From an uncultured Acidobacteriia bacterium (GTDB lineage: Bacteria; Acidobacteriota; Terriglobia; Bryobacterales; Bryobacteraceae), in the NCBI GenBank assembly GCA_903851195.1, contig CAINNJ010000020.1, positions 1-64,000 of the forward strand: a DNA stretch of 64,000 bases. Direction: 5' to 3'. How positions within the stretch are numbered: the stretch's first letter is position 1; each line of letters starts with the position of its first letter. Below the pieces are notes generated by a model that saw only the letters and a program-made list of their open reading frames with translations, made no database searches and was not told where the DNA came from. Position numbers and translations under genes: made by a program. Shown in pieces: positions 1 to 8,449 of this stretch.

Positions 1-414
1 AGAGCCATCGAAAACAACGTCCTCGCCCTCGGCCACTCCACGCCCGACGCCGACGTCATCGCCGAAAACACCCAAATCCACGCCGCCTTTACCCAGGCCC
101 GCACCTTCTGGCGCAACCCCGAAAAATTCGCCCTCCTCTCCATCTATGAACAGCGCATCTCCCGCAAAATCCAGCGCAACGAAGCCCGCCTTTACTCCCT
201 CCAGGCCGAACGCAAAGCCGCCCTCGAACAGGCCCTCGAAGAAGCCCGCCTCCTCGCCGAACTGGCCGAATCCCAATCCGAACCCTACGAAGTCGCCCTC
301 CCGAATGGCTTCGCATTTTCGCTCGCCGAATTCGTCCAAAAACTCGACCGCCACCGCCGCCTCCACCGCGCCAAACGCCCCCTCGCTCCCCAACCCCTTC
401 GAAAAGCCGCCTGA
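1..414 (+). CDS. C-terminal part of an uncharacterised protein (5' end outside window)
   Basis: An open frame runs from the first base to a TGA at 412-414 and encodes 137 residues with no start in the window, so this is the 3' end of a longer gene. The middle of the fragment (LLSIYEQRISRKIQRNE followed by a Glu/Ala/Leu-rich stretch) is predicted to be helical and probably coiled. It resembles the C-terminal helix of a widespread acidobacterial and planctomycete family of uncharacterised proteins, but this is recalled resemblance only. The forward-strand codons end mostly in C, like those of the next gene. MutS2 starts 39 bp downstream. Function unknown. Confidence 0.5.
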   Translation, partial: RAIENNVLALGHSTPDADVIAENTQIHAAFTQARTFWRNPEKFALLSIYEQRISRKIQRNEARLYSLQAERKAALEQALEEARLLAELAESQSEPYEVALPNGFAFSLAEFVQKLDRHRRLHRAKRPLAPQPLRKAA

Positions 415-453
415 TAACCGGCATGGCCGCCCGCCAAATGGGAAAATAGCAAC

Positions 454-2862
454 GTGAACTTCACCAGCTCAGACGCCCTCGAATGGGAGCAGGTCCGGGC
501 TCTCGTCCGGCGTTACCTCGCCACCGCCGCAGGTGACACCCTGCTGGACGCCGTCCAGCCCTCCATCGACCGCCCCGCCATCGAACTCGCCCTCGCCGAA
601 GCCGGCGAAGGCATGGCCTACCTGCGCGCCGCGGCCGCCCCCCAAACCGCCGGACAGGGCGCCGCCATCCGCCTCAACCTCAACGGCGTCCCCAACGTCA
701 CCATCGCTGTCCAGAAACTCCGCATCGAAGGCGCCAACCTCGACCCCCGCGAAATCTTCGACCTCATCGCCTTCCTCGACCGCGCCGCCGACGCCCGCTC
801 CTTCCTCACCGCTGCCACCGAGCGTTTCCCGCTCCTCGCCGCCCGCGCCCGCGGCATCGGCGACTTCCGCGACCTCCTCCGCACTATCGAAGGCAAAATC
901 CAGGCCGACGGCACCGTTCTCGACCACGCCAGCCCCCACCTCAACCGCCTCCGCCGCGAAATCGAGAAACAGAAGAAGTCCATTCACGACTCCCTCGAAC
1001 GCTTCCTCCGCGCCAACCGCAACGAAGGCGTCCTCCAGGAAGAGTACGTCACCATCCGCAACGAACGCTTCGTCGTCCCCGTCATCGCCGGCCAGCGCCG
1101 CAAACTCCCCGGCGTCATCCACGGAGCCAGTTCCACCGGCCAGACCCTCTTCCTGGAGCCGATGGAAACCATCGACCTCAACAACGAACTCGTCCGCCTC
1201 CAGGAAGAGGAAATGCGCGAGGTCTTCCGCATCCTCCGCGAACTCACCGAACGCCTCCGCGCCTTCGCCGGGCCTATCCGCGACGCGTCCCAAATCATTG
1301 CCGCGCTCGACCTCATCTTCGCCAAAGCGCGCTTCGGCAACGACTTCAACTGCTGCATCCCCACCTTCGGCGACCGCCTCCACGTGAAGGACGCCCGCCA
1401 CCCCCTGCTCATGGACGTCCTGCGCCGCAGCCGTCGCACCGTCGTCTCCTTCACCCTCACGCTCGACCGCGAATGCCGCACCCTGCTCATCAGCGGCCCC
1501 AACACCGGCGGCAAAACCGTCACGCTGAAGACCGTCGGGCTCATCGCGCTTATGGCCCAGGCCGCGCTCCCCGTCCCCTGCGCGGGCGCCGAACTCCCGC
1601 TCTTCGAACAGATCCTGGCCGATATCGGCGACAACCAGTCCATCGAACAGAACCTCAGCACCTTCTCCGCCCACGTCTCCCGCCTCCGCGAGATGGCCCT
1701 CGACGTCACCCCCGATTCCCTCGTCCTCCTCGACGAAATCGGCTCCGCCACGGACCCCGAAGAAGGCGGTGCCCTGGGCGTCGCCCTCGTCGACCACTTC
1801 CGCGCCGCCGGAGCCTTCACCCTCGCCTCCACCCACCTCACCGCCCTCAAGATCTACGGCGCCAACACGAAGACCGTTCTGAACGCCTCCATGGGCTTCG
1901 ACGAGGCCACGCTCGACCCCACCTACCAGCTTCAGGTCGGACTCCCCGGCAAATCGGCGGGCCTCGACATCGCCGCCCGCCTCGGTATGCCGGAGGACAT
2001 CCTCAAACGCGCCCGCGCCTCCCTCAGCACCCAGGAAATCGAGCTCACCACCCTGATCGCCGACCTCCATAAACGCCTCGAGGAAGTCACTCAACAGAAA
2101 GCCCACTTCGAACGCGAACGCCTCAGCCTCGCCGCCCGCGAACGCCAGATCAATCTCGACGCCGACCGTCAGCTCACCGCCAAACTGCGCGATCTCGAAG
2201 CCCGCTTCGACGACATGCAGCGCCGCTGGCAGGAACGCGCCGACGAGACCGTCGCGAAGATCTCCGAAACCGCCGACCGCCGCAAATCCGTCGATCAGGC
2301 CCAGCGCCAGGCCTCCAAACTCACCCGCGAAATGCGCGAAGATTGGGAGACCTCCATCGTCCCCGTCCAGGCCCCTGCCGACGCTCCCCGCAAGCTCAAA
2401 ATCGAGGAAGGCGTGCGCGTCCGCGTCAAAGGCCTGCGCGACCTCGCCCGCGTCCGGCGCGTCCTCGGGAACGATCGCCTCGAAGTCGAAGCCGGCTTCA
2501 TGAAGCTCCAGATCGCCGCCGCGGATGTCGAAGAAGTCTTCGCCGAACTGCCCGACGGCGCACCCGGCAAACTCCCCAGGAACGTGCGCTTTCAGCCCGG
2601 CCCCGAACTGAGCCCCTCCGTCCAGGAGCTCAACATCATCGGTGAACGTGCCGATGAGGCCATGGACCGCCTCGAGCGCTTCCTCGACGCCGCCGTCATG
2701 GCCACCGCCGCCCGCGTTCGCATCGTCCATGGCCACGGCATGGGCATTCTGAAACGCGCCGTGCAGGACCTGCTGAAGAAGAACCCGCACGTCGAGAAAT
2801 ACTATCCGGCTTCGCAATTTGAAGGGGGTGCCGGAGCCACGATTGTAGAGTTGAAAGAGTGA
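454..2862 (+). CDS. mutS2: MutS2-family ATPase with C-terminal Smr domain
   Basis: This is an 802-residue MutS2 protein starting at GTG, close to the usual family length. A MutS core and long clamp helices precede the ABC-type ATPase, with Walker A GPNTGGKT at residues 348-355 and Walker B LVLLDEIGSATDP near residue 425. A long coiled coil follows (about 530-640), then a C-terminal Smr domain (about 725-802) with HGHGMG. MutS2 acts on branched DNA to limit recombination, or on collided ribosomes, depending on species. The Smr domain here has LNIIG where many members have an LDLRG or LDLHG motif, while the HGxG element is kept. The stop overlaps the start of the following ABC ATPase by 4 bp, suggesting translational coupling. 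Confidence 0.93.
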   Translation: MNFTSSDALEWEQVRALVRRYLATAAGDTLLDAVQPSIDRPAIELALAEAGEGMAYLRAAAAPQTAGQGAAIRLNLNGVPNVTIAVQKLRIEGANLDPREIFDLIAFLDRAADARSFLTAATERFPLLAARARGIGDFRDLLRTIEGKIQADGTVLDHASPHLNRLRREIEKQKKSIHDSLERFLRANRNEGVLQEEYVTIRNERFVVPVIAGQRRKLPGVIHGASSTGQTLFLEPMETIDLNNELVRLQEEEMREVFRILRELTERLRAFAGPIRDASQIIAALDLIFAKARFGNDFNCCIPTFGDRLHVKDARHPLLMDVLRRSRRTVVSFTLTLDRECRTLLISGPNTGGKTVTLKTVGLIALMAQAALPVPCAGAELPLFEQILADIGDNQSIEQNLSTFSAHVSRLREMALDVTPDSLVLLDEIGSATDPEEGGALGVALVDHFRAAGAFTLASTHLTALKIYGANTKTVLNASMGFDEATLDPTYQLQVGLPGKSAGLDIAARLGMPEDILKRARASLSTQEIELTTLIADLHKRLEEVTQQKAHFERERLSLAARERQINLDADRQLTAKLRDLEARFDDMQRRWQERADETVAKISETADRRKSVDQAQRQASKLTREMREDWETSIVPVQAPADAPRKLKIEEGVRVRVKGLRDLARVRRVLGNDRLEVEAGFMKLQIAAADVEEVFAELPDGAPGKLPRNVRFQPGPELSPSVQELNIIGERADEAMDRLERFLDAAVMATAARVRIVHGHGMGILKRAVQDLLKKNPHVEKYYPASQFEGGAGATIVELKE

Positions 2863-3602
2863 TTTCCTGCCATAACCTGACGCGGCGATTCGACGCATTC
2901 ACCGCCGTCGACGGTATCTCGTTCGAGCTCCCCACCGGCTCCATCTGCGCCTTCATGGGACCGAACGGCGCCGGCAAATCCACCACCGTGAACATGCTCA
3001 CGGGCTTGCTGTCCCCCACCTCCGGGGATGCCACCGTGGCGGGCCTGAGCATCACCACCGGCGGCCTCGAACTAAAGCGGAAGATAGGCGTTCTGCCCGC
3101 CAATCTCGGCCTCTTCGACGACCTCACCGTGGAAGAGCACCTGCTCCTCACCGGTGACGTCTACGGCCTCGACAAAGCGGACACCCGCGAGCGCGCCGCA
3201 CAACTGCTGCGCGTGCTCGACCTCGAACACGGACGCCACATCTTCGCCAGCCGTTGTTCGAGCGGCATGCGCAAGAAGACCGCGCTCGCCATGGCGCTGA
3301 TCTACAACCCGCCCGTGCTCTTCCTCGATGAGCCCTTCGAAGCCATCGACCCCATGACCTCCCGCACCATCGGCGACCTCCTCATGAAGCTCGCCTCCCG
3401 CGGCACCACAGTCTTCCTCACCTCGCACATTCTCTCTACAATCGAACGCATCGCCACCCACTTCATGGTCATCCGCGGCGGACGCATCGTCTGGAACTGC
3501 ACCGCCGACGAACTCACGCGCTCTCTCGAAGAGGTCTACTTCGAACTGATCGGTTACCCGGTAGTCGAAGATCTGGCGTGGTTAGGAACTTCGGCCCGGT
3601 GA
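2859..3602 (+). CDS. ABC transporter ATP-binding protein
   Basis: This 247-residue ABC ATPase starts at a GTG that overlaps the MutS2 stop (GTGA). It has Walker A GPNGAGKST at about residues 34-42, a signature-like SSGMRKKTALAMAL with the expected Ser-Ser-Gly, and Walker B PVLFLDEPFEAID. The short domain followed by a beta-rich tail fits the ATPase of an ABC-2-type exporter. The next gene overlaps it and encodes a multi-pass membrane protein, so the two probably form one transporter. The substrate cannot be told from the sequence. Confidence 0.9.
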   Translation: MISCHNLTRRFDAFTAVDGISFELPTGSICAFMGPNGAGKSTTVNMLTGLLSPTSGDATVAGLSITTGGLELKRKIGVLPANLGLFDDLTVEEHLLLTGDVYGLDKADTRERAAQLLRVLDLEHGRHIFASRCSSGMRKKTALAMALIYNPPVLFLDEPFEAIDPMTSRTIGDLLMKLASRGTTVFLTSHILSTIERIATHFMVIRGGRIVWNCTADELTRSLEEVYFELIGYPVVEDLAWLGTSAR

Positions 3603-4567
3603 TCGCACCCATCCTGAAGGCACTCGCGACCGCGGCCAAACGCGAGCGCAAGTCCTTCGGCTCCTTCGCCACCAACAACCTCTTCCTCGCCGCCCTCGCG
3701 CTTCCCGGCGCCGGCGCCTTCGTCTTCCTCCTCGGCGCCCTCATCATCCTCTTCCCCCTGAGCGCGGACCCCCTCCGCAAGATCCCCGCCGACCGCCTCC
3801 CCCTCTGGCCCCTCTCGAAATCCGACCTCCGCAAACTGCGGATGCTCACGCCCTGGCTCAACCCGCTGACCTGGGCGCTCCTCGCCCTCACGCTTTGGAC
3901 CTTCCGCCACAACGAGAGCCTCGGAATCCTCGGCCTGCTCCTCTGCTTCTTCGCCATCGGCTTCTTCGCGCCCTCCTTCGGCGGAGGCGAGCCGTTCTGG
4001 CTGCGATGGCTTCCGGCCGGCCTCGTCGGCAAGAGCATCCGCGAGATGCTGCTGACACTCGACGTCTACGTCGCTCTGTTGCTGAGCCTCGCCTGCATGG
4101 CGTACCGTGTCACCATGCCGGCCTTACCGGCCGAAGCCATGATGGCGATGACGCTGCTCGTCGTCCTCGCCATCTCCAGCTACGCCCAGTGCCTGTTCGG
4201 TCTCGAATCGTCGGGCGGCCTCACGCGCTACCAGTTGCTGCCCCTGCCCGGCTGGCGCATCCTTGCCGCCAAGGACGTCGCGTACCTGTCGGTAGCCGTG
4301 ATCCTGACCCTGCCTCTGGCGCCTCTCGCCGGACTCGCCGGAGCGCTCACCGCCCTCACCTTCGGCCACGCCCCGTCCGTCGAAGAGCGCCGCGAGCAGA
4401 CCCGCTGGCGCTTCTCGAGCGGCGTTTCCATCCCGAAAGGCATCCTCCAGACCATCGCGATCGCAGGCGCCTGCGTTACCGCCTACCGCATCAGTCTGCT
4501 GATCCTGATCCCCTGCGCGCTCGCCTGCGCCGGCACCACCTGGTGGTACGGAAGGAAGTTGTGCTAA
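3599..4567 (+). CDS. Multi-pass membrane protein, probable ABC-transporter permease
   Basis: The protein of about 322 residues has several hydrophobic segments (for example near residues 40-60, 115-145, 170-190, 215-260 and 295-315). It directly follows and overlaps the ABC ATPase, so it is probably the membrane partner. I chose the GTG at 3599 because it gives a GTGA overlap with the upstream stop; an in-frame GTG at 3578 would add seven residues. No recognised permease motif is visible, and assignment rests on hydrophobicity and gene order. Its stop overlaps that of the convergent M20 peptidase gene by 4 bp. Confidence 0.75.
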   Translation: MIAPILKALATAAKRERKSFGSFATNNLFLAALALPGAGAFVFLLGALIILFPLSADPLRKIPADRLPLWPLSKSDLRKLRMLTPWLNPLTWALLALTLWTFRHNESLGILGLLLCFFAIGFFAPSFGGGEPFWLRWLPAGLVGKSIREMLLTLDVYVALLLSLACMAYRVTMPALPAEAMMAMTLLVVLAISSYAQCLFGLESSGGLTRYQLLPLPGWRILAAKDVAYLSVAVILTLPLAPLAGLAGALTALTFGHAPSVEERREQTRWRFSSGVSIPKGILQTIAIAGACVTAYRISLLILIPCALACAGTTWWYGRKLC

Positions 4568-5937
4568 GCCTTGGCGTACTCTTCGAAGAAGTGCGCCAGC
4601 GTCCGGATGCCATCGAAGTAGTTCCGGATGTTGTACTTCTCGTTCGGCGAGTGCAGCCCGTCGTCCGGCAGTCCGAAGCCCATCAGGATCGTCGGAATTC
4701 CCAGGTGGTTCGCGAAGTCGCCGACAATCGGAATCGACCCGCCCGAGCGCGTGAACACCGTCGGCGCCCCGAACACGTCGCTGAACGCTTTCGCCGCCAC
4801 GCGGATCGCCGGGTGGTCCGGATTCACCATCAGTCCCGGGCCCGCGCTGAGCACCCGAACCTCGAACACAAGGCCCTTCGGCGCATTGGCCTCCACGAAC
4901 TCCTTCACGGCCGCGATGATCGTCTCGGGCTGCTGCTTCGGCACCAGCCGGATGCTCACCTTCGCCACGGCCTTCGCGGGAATCACCGTCTTCGCGCCCG
5001 CGCCCGTGAAGCCGCCCGCAATCCCGTGGACCTCGAACGTCGGCCTCGCCCACGTCCGCTCGAACACCGAGTAGCCCGGCTCACCTGTCAGCGACGTCGA
5101 ACCGACCTCCGTCGCCAGATACTCCGCCTCGTCGAACGGCAGGTGCGTCCAGCTCTCCTTCTCTTCGGCCGACGGCGCTTCCACGTCGTCGTAAATCCCG
5201 GGGATCAGGATGTGCCCGTCCGCGTCCTTCGCCTTCGAGAGCAGTTCCACCAGCCCGAAAACCGCGTTCGGCGCCGCCCCGCCATAGAGCCCCGAGTGCA
5301 GATCGCGCGCCGGCCCTCTCGCCTCGATCTCCATGTACACCAGACCGCGCAGCCCGATGTTCAGTGTCGGCATGCCCGGCGCGTACATCTCCGTATCGGA
5401 CACCAGCGCCACGTCAGCCCTGAGCTTCTCCGGGTTCTTCGCCACATACTCGGCGACCGACACGCCGCCCACTTCCTCTTCGCCTTCGAGCAGAAACTTC
5501 AGGTTGACCGGAGGCTTGCCCTGCACCGCCCGCAGCGCCTCGATCGCCTTGATGTGCGAATACATTTGCCCCTTGTCGTCCGCCGAGCCGCGCGCATAGA
5601 GGTTCCCGTTGCGCTCCGCGGGCTCGAACGGCGGCGTTTCCCACAGTTCCAGAGGATCGGGCGGCTGCACGTCGAAGTGGCCGTAGCAGAGCACCGTCGG
5701 CTTGTCCGGCGCGTGCAGCCAGTCGGCGTACACCAGCGGATGCCGTTCCGTCTCGATAATCTCCACGTTCTCCATTCCCGCGCCGCGGAGTTTATCCGCG
5801 ACGTACTCCGCGGCACGGTGCGTGTCCCCGTTGTGCTCGGGAAGAGTCGATATGCTCGGGATGCGGAGCAGCTCTTTCAGTTCCTCCAGAAAGCGCGCTT
5901 CATTCTCACTGACGTAGCGGTCGATAGATGCAGACAT
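4564..5937 (-). CDS. M20-family metallodipeptidase
   Basis: This 457-residue zinc dipeptidase belongs to the M20 (ArgE/DapE/carnosinase-like) family and probably acts in the cytoplasm, as no signal peptide is seen. The metal-site motifs are clear: CYGHFDVQPP (His87, Asp89), ARGSADDKGQM, the catalytic LLEGEEEVGG pair of glutamates, and a C-terminal HSPNEKY. The ATG at 5937 was chosen because MSASIDRYV starts the family-like N-terminus; the frame is open for 19 more codons upstream. It is divergent from the DUF4143 ATPase gene, and the intervening palindrome (5995-6029) could affect both promoters. Confidence 0.92.
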   Translation of the reverse strand: MSASIDRYVSENEARFLEELKELLRIPSISTLPEHNGDTHRAAEYVADKLRGAGMENVEIIETERHPLVYADWLHAPDKPTVLCYGHFDVQPPDPLELWETPPFEPAERNGNLYARGSADDKGQMYSHIKAIEALRAVQGKPPVNLKFLLEGEEEVGGVSVAEYVAKNPEKLRADVALVSDTEMYAPGMPTLNIGLRGLVYMEIEARGPARDLHSGLYGGAAPNAVFGLVELLSKAKDADGHILIPGIYDDVEAPSAEEKESWTHLPFDEAEYLATEVGSTSLTGEPGYSVFERTWARPTFEVHGIAGGFTGAGAKTVIPAKAVAKVSIRLVPKQQPETIIAAVKEFVEANAPKGLVFEVRVLSAGPGLMVNPDHPAIRVAAKAFSDVFGAPTVFTRSGGSIPIVGDFANHLGIPTILMGFGLPDDGLHSPNEKYNIRNYFDGIRTLAHFFEEYAKA

Positions 5938-5994
5938 GGGCTTCGATCCCAGAGTATCGCGCCCGGAACGGCCGTGCCGCGGCCGATATCTCAT

Positions 5995-6029
5995 TTGAGA
6001 AATTTAAAGTCGTACTTTAAACTTCTCAA
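5995..6029. promoter_or_regulatory. AT-rich palindrome directly upstream of the DUF4143 ATPase
   Basis: Two 16-base arms match at 15 of 16 positions: the left arm TTGAGAAATTTAAAGT (5995-6010), a 3-base centre cgt, and the right arm ending one base before the ATG at 6031. Such AT-rich sequence stands out in this GC-rich chromosome. It occupies the position where a ribosome-binding site would be, and no Shine-Dalgarno sequence is visible. It shares the core TTTAAAGT-N3-ACTTTAAA with the palindrome at the end of the same gene. It may be an operator or an RNA hairpin; its function is inferred. Confidence 0.7.
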
Positions 6030-6030
6030 T

Positions 6031-7209
6031 ATGAACTTCATTGCCCGATCCATCAGCGCCACCGTCATTCAGGCCGCCAGAAACTTTCCGGCGGTGGTAG
6101 TGACAGGGCCGCGCCGGGCCGGCAAGACGACGGTGCTGCGCCGCGCCTTTCCCAAAGCGCGCTATGTGCTTCTCGAGGATCCCGATGTCCGGAACCGCGC
6201 GAAGGCCGATCCCCGCGGCCTGCTCGACGAGAACGAGCCGCCGGTCCTCTTCGACGAGATCCAGAACGTGCCGGAGCTGTTCGGCTATATCAGAACGCGC
6301 ATCGACCAGCGGCCGCGGGAGACCGGCCGCTGGCTGTTCACGGGCTCGCAGGAGGCGCCCCTGATGCAGGGCGTGAGCGAGTCCATGGCGGGCCGCGCGG
6401 CCATCCTGCAGATGCTTCCCCTCAGCCTCGCGGAGACTCCGAAAGCAACCCTGCTCCTCGGAGGTTTCCCGGAGGTTCTGGCCCGGCCCGCGAACCGCGC
6501 GCTGTGGTTCAGTTCCTATGTCCAGACTTACCTCGAGCGCGACGTTCGAGCTGTCGCCAACGTCAAAGACCTCGGAACGTTTCGCCGTTTTCTGGCGCTG
6601 GTCGCCAGCCGCCACGGAAGCGCGCTGAACCGAACGGATCTCGCGTCGCCCCTCGGCGTCTCCGTTCCCACCGTGAGCCAGTGGATCCACATCCTGGAGG
6701 TCACGGGACAGATCATTCTGGTGCCGCCGTATTTCGATAACTTCGGCAAGCGGCTGACGAAATCCCCCAAACTCTATATCGGCGATTCCGGCCTTGCGTG
6801 TTATCTGCTTGGCATTACTTCTCAGGCGGAGCTTGAGCGGTCGCCTTTTCTCGGCGCGATCTTCGAAGGTTTCGTGGCCACCGAGATCATCAAGAGCCAG
6901 GTGAATCGGGGACAAAGGAGAGAGCTTTACTTCTTCCGGGATCAGCAGGGTCTGGAGGTCGATTTTCTCTTCCCCGGACCCAAGGGAAATCTCTGGCTCG
7001 TCGAGTGCAAAGCTTCCCGGACGGTGGAGCCCCGCATGGCCGCTCCGATGGTTGCCCTGCGAAATTCCATGGCCCATCGGACCCGGCCCAGGCTTACAGT
7101 TGTTCACCGGGCGTCGAGAACCTCCGCGCCCGGAAACGCTGTCCTGCCGGGCGCGGAAGCGCTCGATATCGCCGCTTTCTCGACCGCCCTTTACGGAGGA
7201 AGGGTTTGA
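6031..7209 (+). CDS. AAA+ ATPase with DUF4143 and nuclease-like C-terminus
   Basis: This 392-residue protein is of the AAA-14/DUF4143 type. The N-terminal P-loop is GPRRAGKT (residues 26-33), with Walker B PPVLFDEIQN near residue 70 and a sensor-like FTGSQEAPLM. A winged-helix-like stretch (SPLGVSVPTVSQWIHILE) is followed by a C-terminal LEVDFLFPG and LVECKAS, which resembles a PD-(D/E)xK nuclease core. These proteins are common, mobile and poorly understood. The ATG at 6031 fits the family N-terminus, although the same frame is open far upstream through antisense sequence. The gene stands alone, bracketed exactly by two related palindromes, the second of which includes its stop codon. Confidence 0.88.
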   Translation: MNFIARSISATVIQAARNFPAVVVTGPRRAGKTTVLRRAFPKARYVLLEDPDVRNRAKADPRGLLDENEPPVLFDEIQNVPELFGYIRTRIDQRPRETGRWLFTGSQEAPLMQGVSESMAGRAAILQMLPLSLAETPKATLLLGGFPEVLARPANRALWFSSYVQTYLERDVRAVANVKDLGTFRRFLALVASRHGSALNRTDLASPLGVSVPTVSQWIHILEVTGQIILVPPYFDNFGKRLTKSPKLYIGDSGLACYLLGITSQAELERSPFLGAIFEGFVATEIIKSQVNRGQRRELYFFRDQQGLEVDFLFPGPKGNLWLVECKASRTVEPRMAAPMVALRNSMAHRTRPRLTVVHRASRTSAPGNAVLPGAEALDIAAFSTALYGGRV

Positions 7210-7242
7210 GTTTTTTAAAGTTGAACTTTAAAAAACTCAAAC
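7204..7242. terminator. Perfect 39-base palindrome spanning the DUF4143 gene stop
   Basis: The arms GTTTGAGTTTTTTAAAGTT (7204-7222) and its exact reverse complement (7224-7242) flank a single base. The left arm contains the TGA stop (7207-7209). The core TTTAAAGT-N3-ACTTTAAA (7214-7232) repeats that of the palindrome upstream of the gene (6003-6021). It could terminate transcription for either direction, since it lies between convergent genes, or be a protein-binding site or mobile-unit end. Confidence 0.65.
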
Positions 7243-7255
7243 GCACCCGGAGCCT

Positions 7256-8449
7256 TCAGAAGAGCAGAACGGCCATCCGGCCGTCGGTCTGCAGGGCATC
7301 GCCGGTCGCGTTTTCAATAGTCGCGGGAACGTCCGGCCGCTCCACCAGAGCCACCGATTTCACCAAACCCGTGAAGAGCAGATCGGCCACTACCTTGGCG
7401 CGCTCCCGGTCGATCCGTCCATCGACTTTGTGAATGAAGGTGCGGTCGCGTTCGGAAAAATCGATGCCCGTATCGTGCGTCGACGAGCAGACCCAGACAG
7501 GCTTCCCGGCGAACGTGTCGGGCCTGCGAAAGATCCGCAGGTGATGGCGCTGCGCGAAGGTGTTATTGCCCTTCTGCATCGCCATCTCCGGAGGCTGGTT
7601 ATCCAGCAGCAGCACCGACATGGGGCCTTCTTTGTAGCCGCGGTCTTCGATGATGGCTCTGGCGGTCTCCATCTTCGAAGTGGCGCTCAGCTTCGCGGCG
7701 GACGACCAGCCGGCTTTCTCAAACGCGGCGCGCAGTTCTTCTTCCGTTCCGATGAACATGATATTCGTCATGTCGGAGGGTTTGGGTGGCTTCGCGGCCA
7801 CCGTGCGGAACGGTTGCCGGTTCACCAGATCGGCCAGAGACGCCTCATTCGGAAAGGGCTGCAGCCGCGCCTCGGGACCGGTCGTCGATCCCGTCCAGTT
7901 CAGTGCAGCGGTAAGCTTCAGGGTCAGCTCGACCCCGGCGTCGTAATCGATATTGGCGTTCACGTCCCCGATTTTCAGCGTCTGCTTCGCGCCCTGCAGA
8001 ATGGTGGCGAGAGCGGAAAACTTCTCGTTTGTTTCCAGCTTCGCGATGCCCTGGTTCAGCCGCGATCCGTAAGCCTGCGAAGGGTCGATACCCGTAATGA
8101 CGCCCTTGTCGTCGAGGGCTTCGCGCGCGTTCTCCAGCCCGCTCACGGTGGCCGCGACGGGCACTTTTACTTTGCCGTCCGAGATCTCCGAAAAAACGAG
8201 CTGCAGTTGCGCGCGATCCGTCCCGGTCGCTGCTTTCGCCAGTTTGACGGAGCCCGACAAAACCGGTCCGGCCGGCAGGACCACCTTGTCGTTCAGAACC
8301 ACCGGCGCAATCACGGTCGCGTGGAAGGTTTGCGGCGTGGTCACTTCGCTCGACACTTTATCGTTCAGGCGAATACTGATCTCCGTGCCGGCCGGAATCT
8401 GCGCGGCGAACGCAGGCGCGATCAGAACTGCCAGGAACGCGAACTTCAT
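7256..8449 (-). CDS. Secreted protein with LssY C-terminal-like domain
   Basis: This 397-residue protein has a signal peptide (MKFAFLAVLIAPAFAAQ), so it is probably exported. Residues about 20-190 are a beta-rich region beginning IPAGTEISIRLNDKV, as in secreted acidobacterial proteins. Residues about 225-375 match my recollection of the LssY_C domain, with IMFIGTEEELRAAFEKAGW, then NTFAQRHHLRIFR and VWVCSSTHDTGI. LssY_C occurs in membrane phosphatase proteins; here it is fused to a soluble exported module instead. The role is unknown. The start overlaps the stop of the upstream gene by 4 bp, so both are likely translated from one mRNA. Confidence 0.75.
   Translation of the reverse strand: MKFAFLAVLIAPAFAAQIPAGTEISIRLNDKVSSEVTTPQTFHATVIAPVVLNDKVVLPAGPVLSGSVKLAKAATGTDRAQLQLVFSEISDGKVKVPVAATVSGLENAREALDDKGVITGIDPSQAYGSRLNQGIAKLETNEKFSALATILQGAKQTLKIGDVNANIDYDAGVELTLKLTAALNWTGSTTGPEARLQPFPNEASLADLVNRQPFRTVAAKPPKPSDMTNIMFIGTEEELRAAFEKAGWSSAAKLSATSKMETARAIIEDRGYKEGPMSVLLLDNQPPEMAMQKGNNTFAQRHHLRIFRRPDTFAGKPVWVCSSTHDTGIDFSERDRTFIHKVDGRIDRERAKVVADLLFTGLVKSVALVERPDVPATIENATGDALQTDGRMAVLLF

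Noticed and set aside
469-2898. An 809-codon open frame antisense to mutS2
   Set aside because: It is a by-product of C-rich codon use in mutS2; it reads as low-complexity Gly/Ala/Glu/Asp with no motif, and the forward frame has complete MutS2 motifs.
3895-6030. Upstream extension of the DUF4143 ATPase frame
   Set aside because: This part runs through the permease gene and the antisense of the M20 peptidase, is Arg/Pro-rich without motifs, and ends at the palindrome before the real ATG at 6031.
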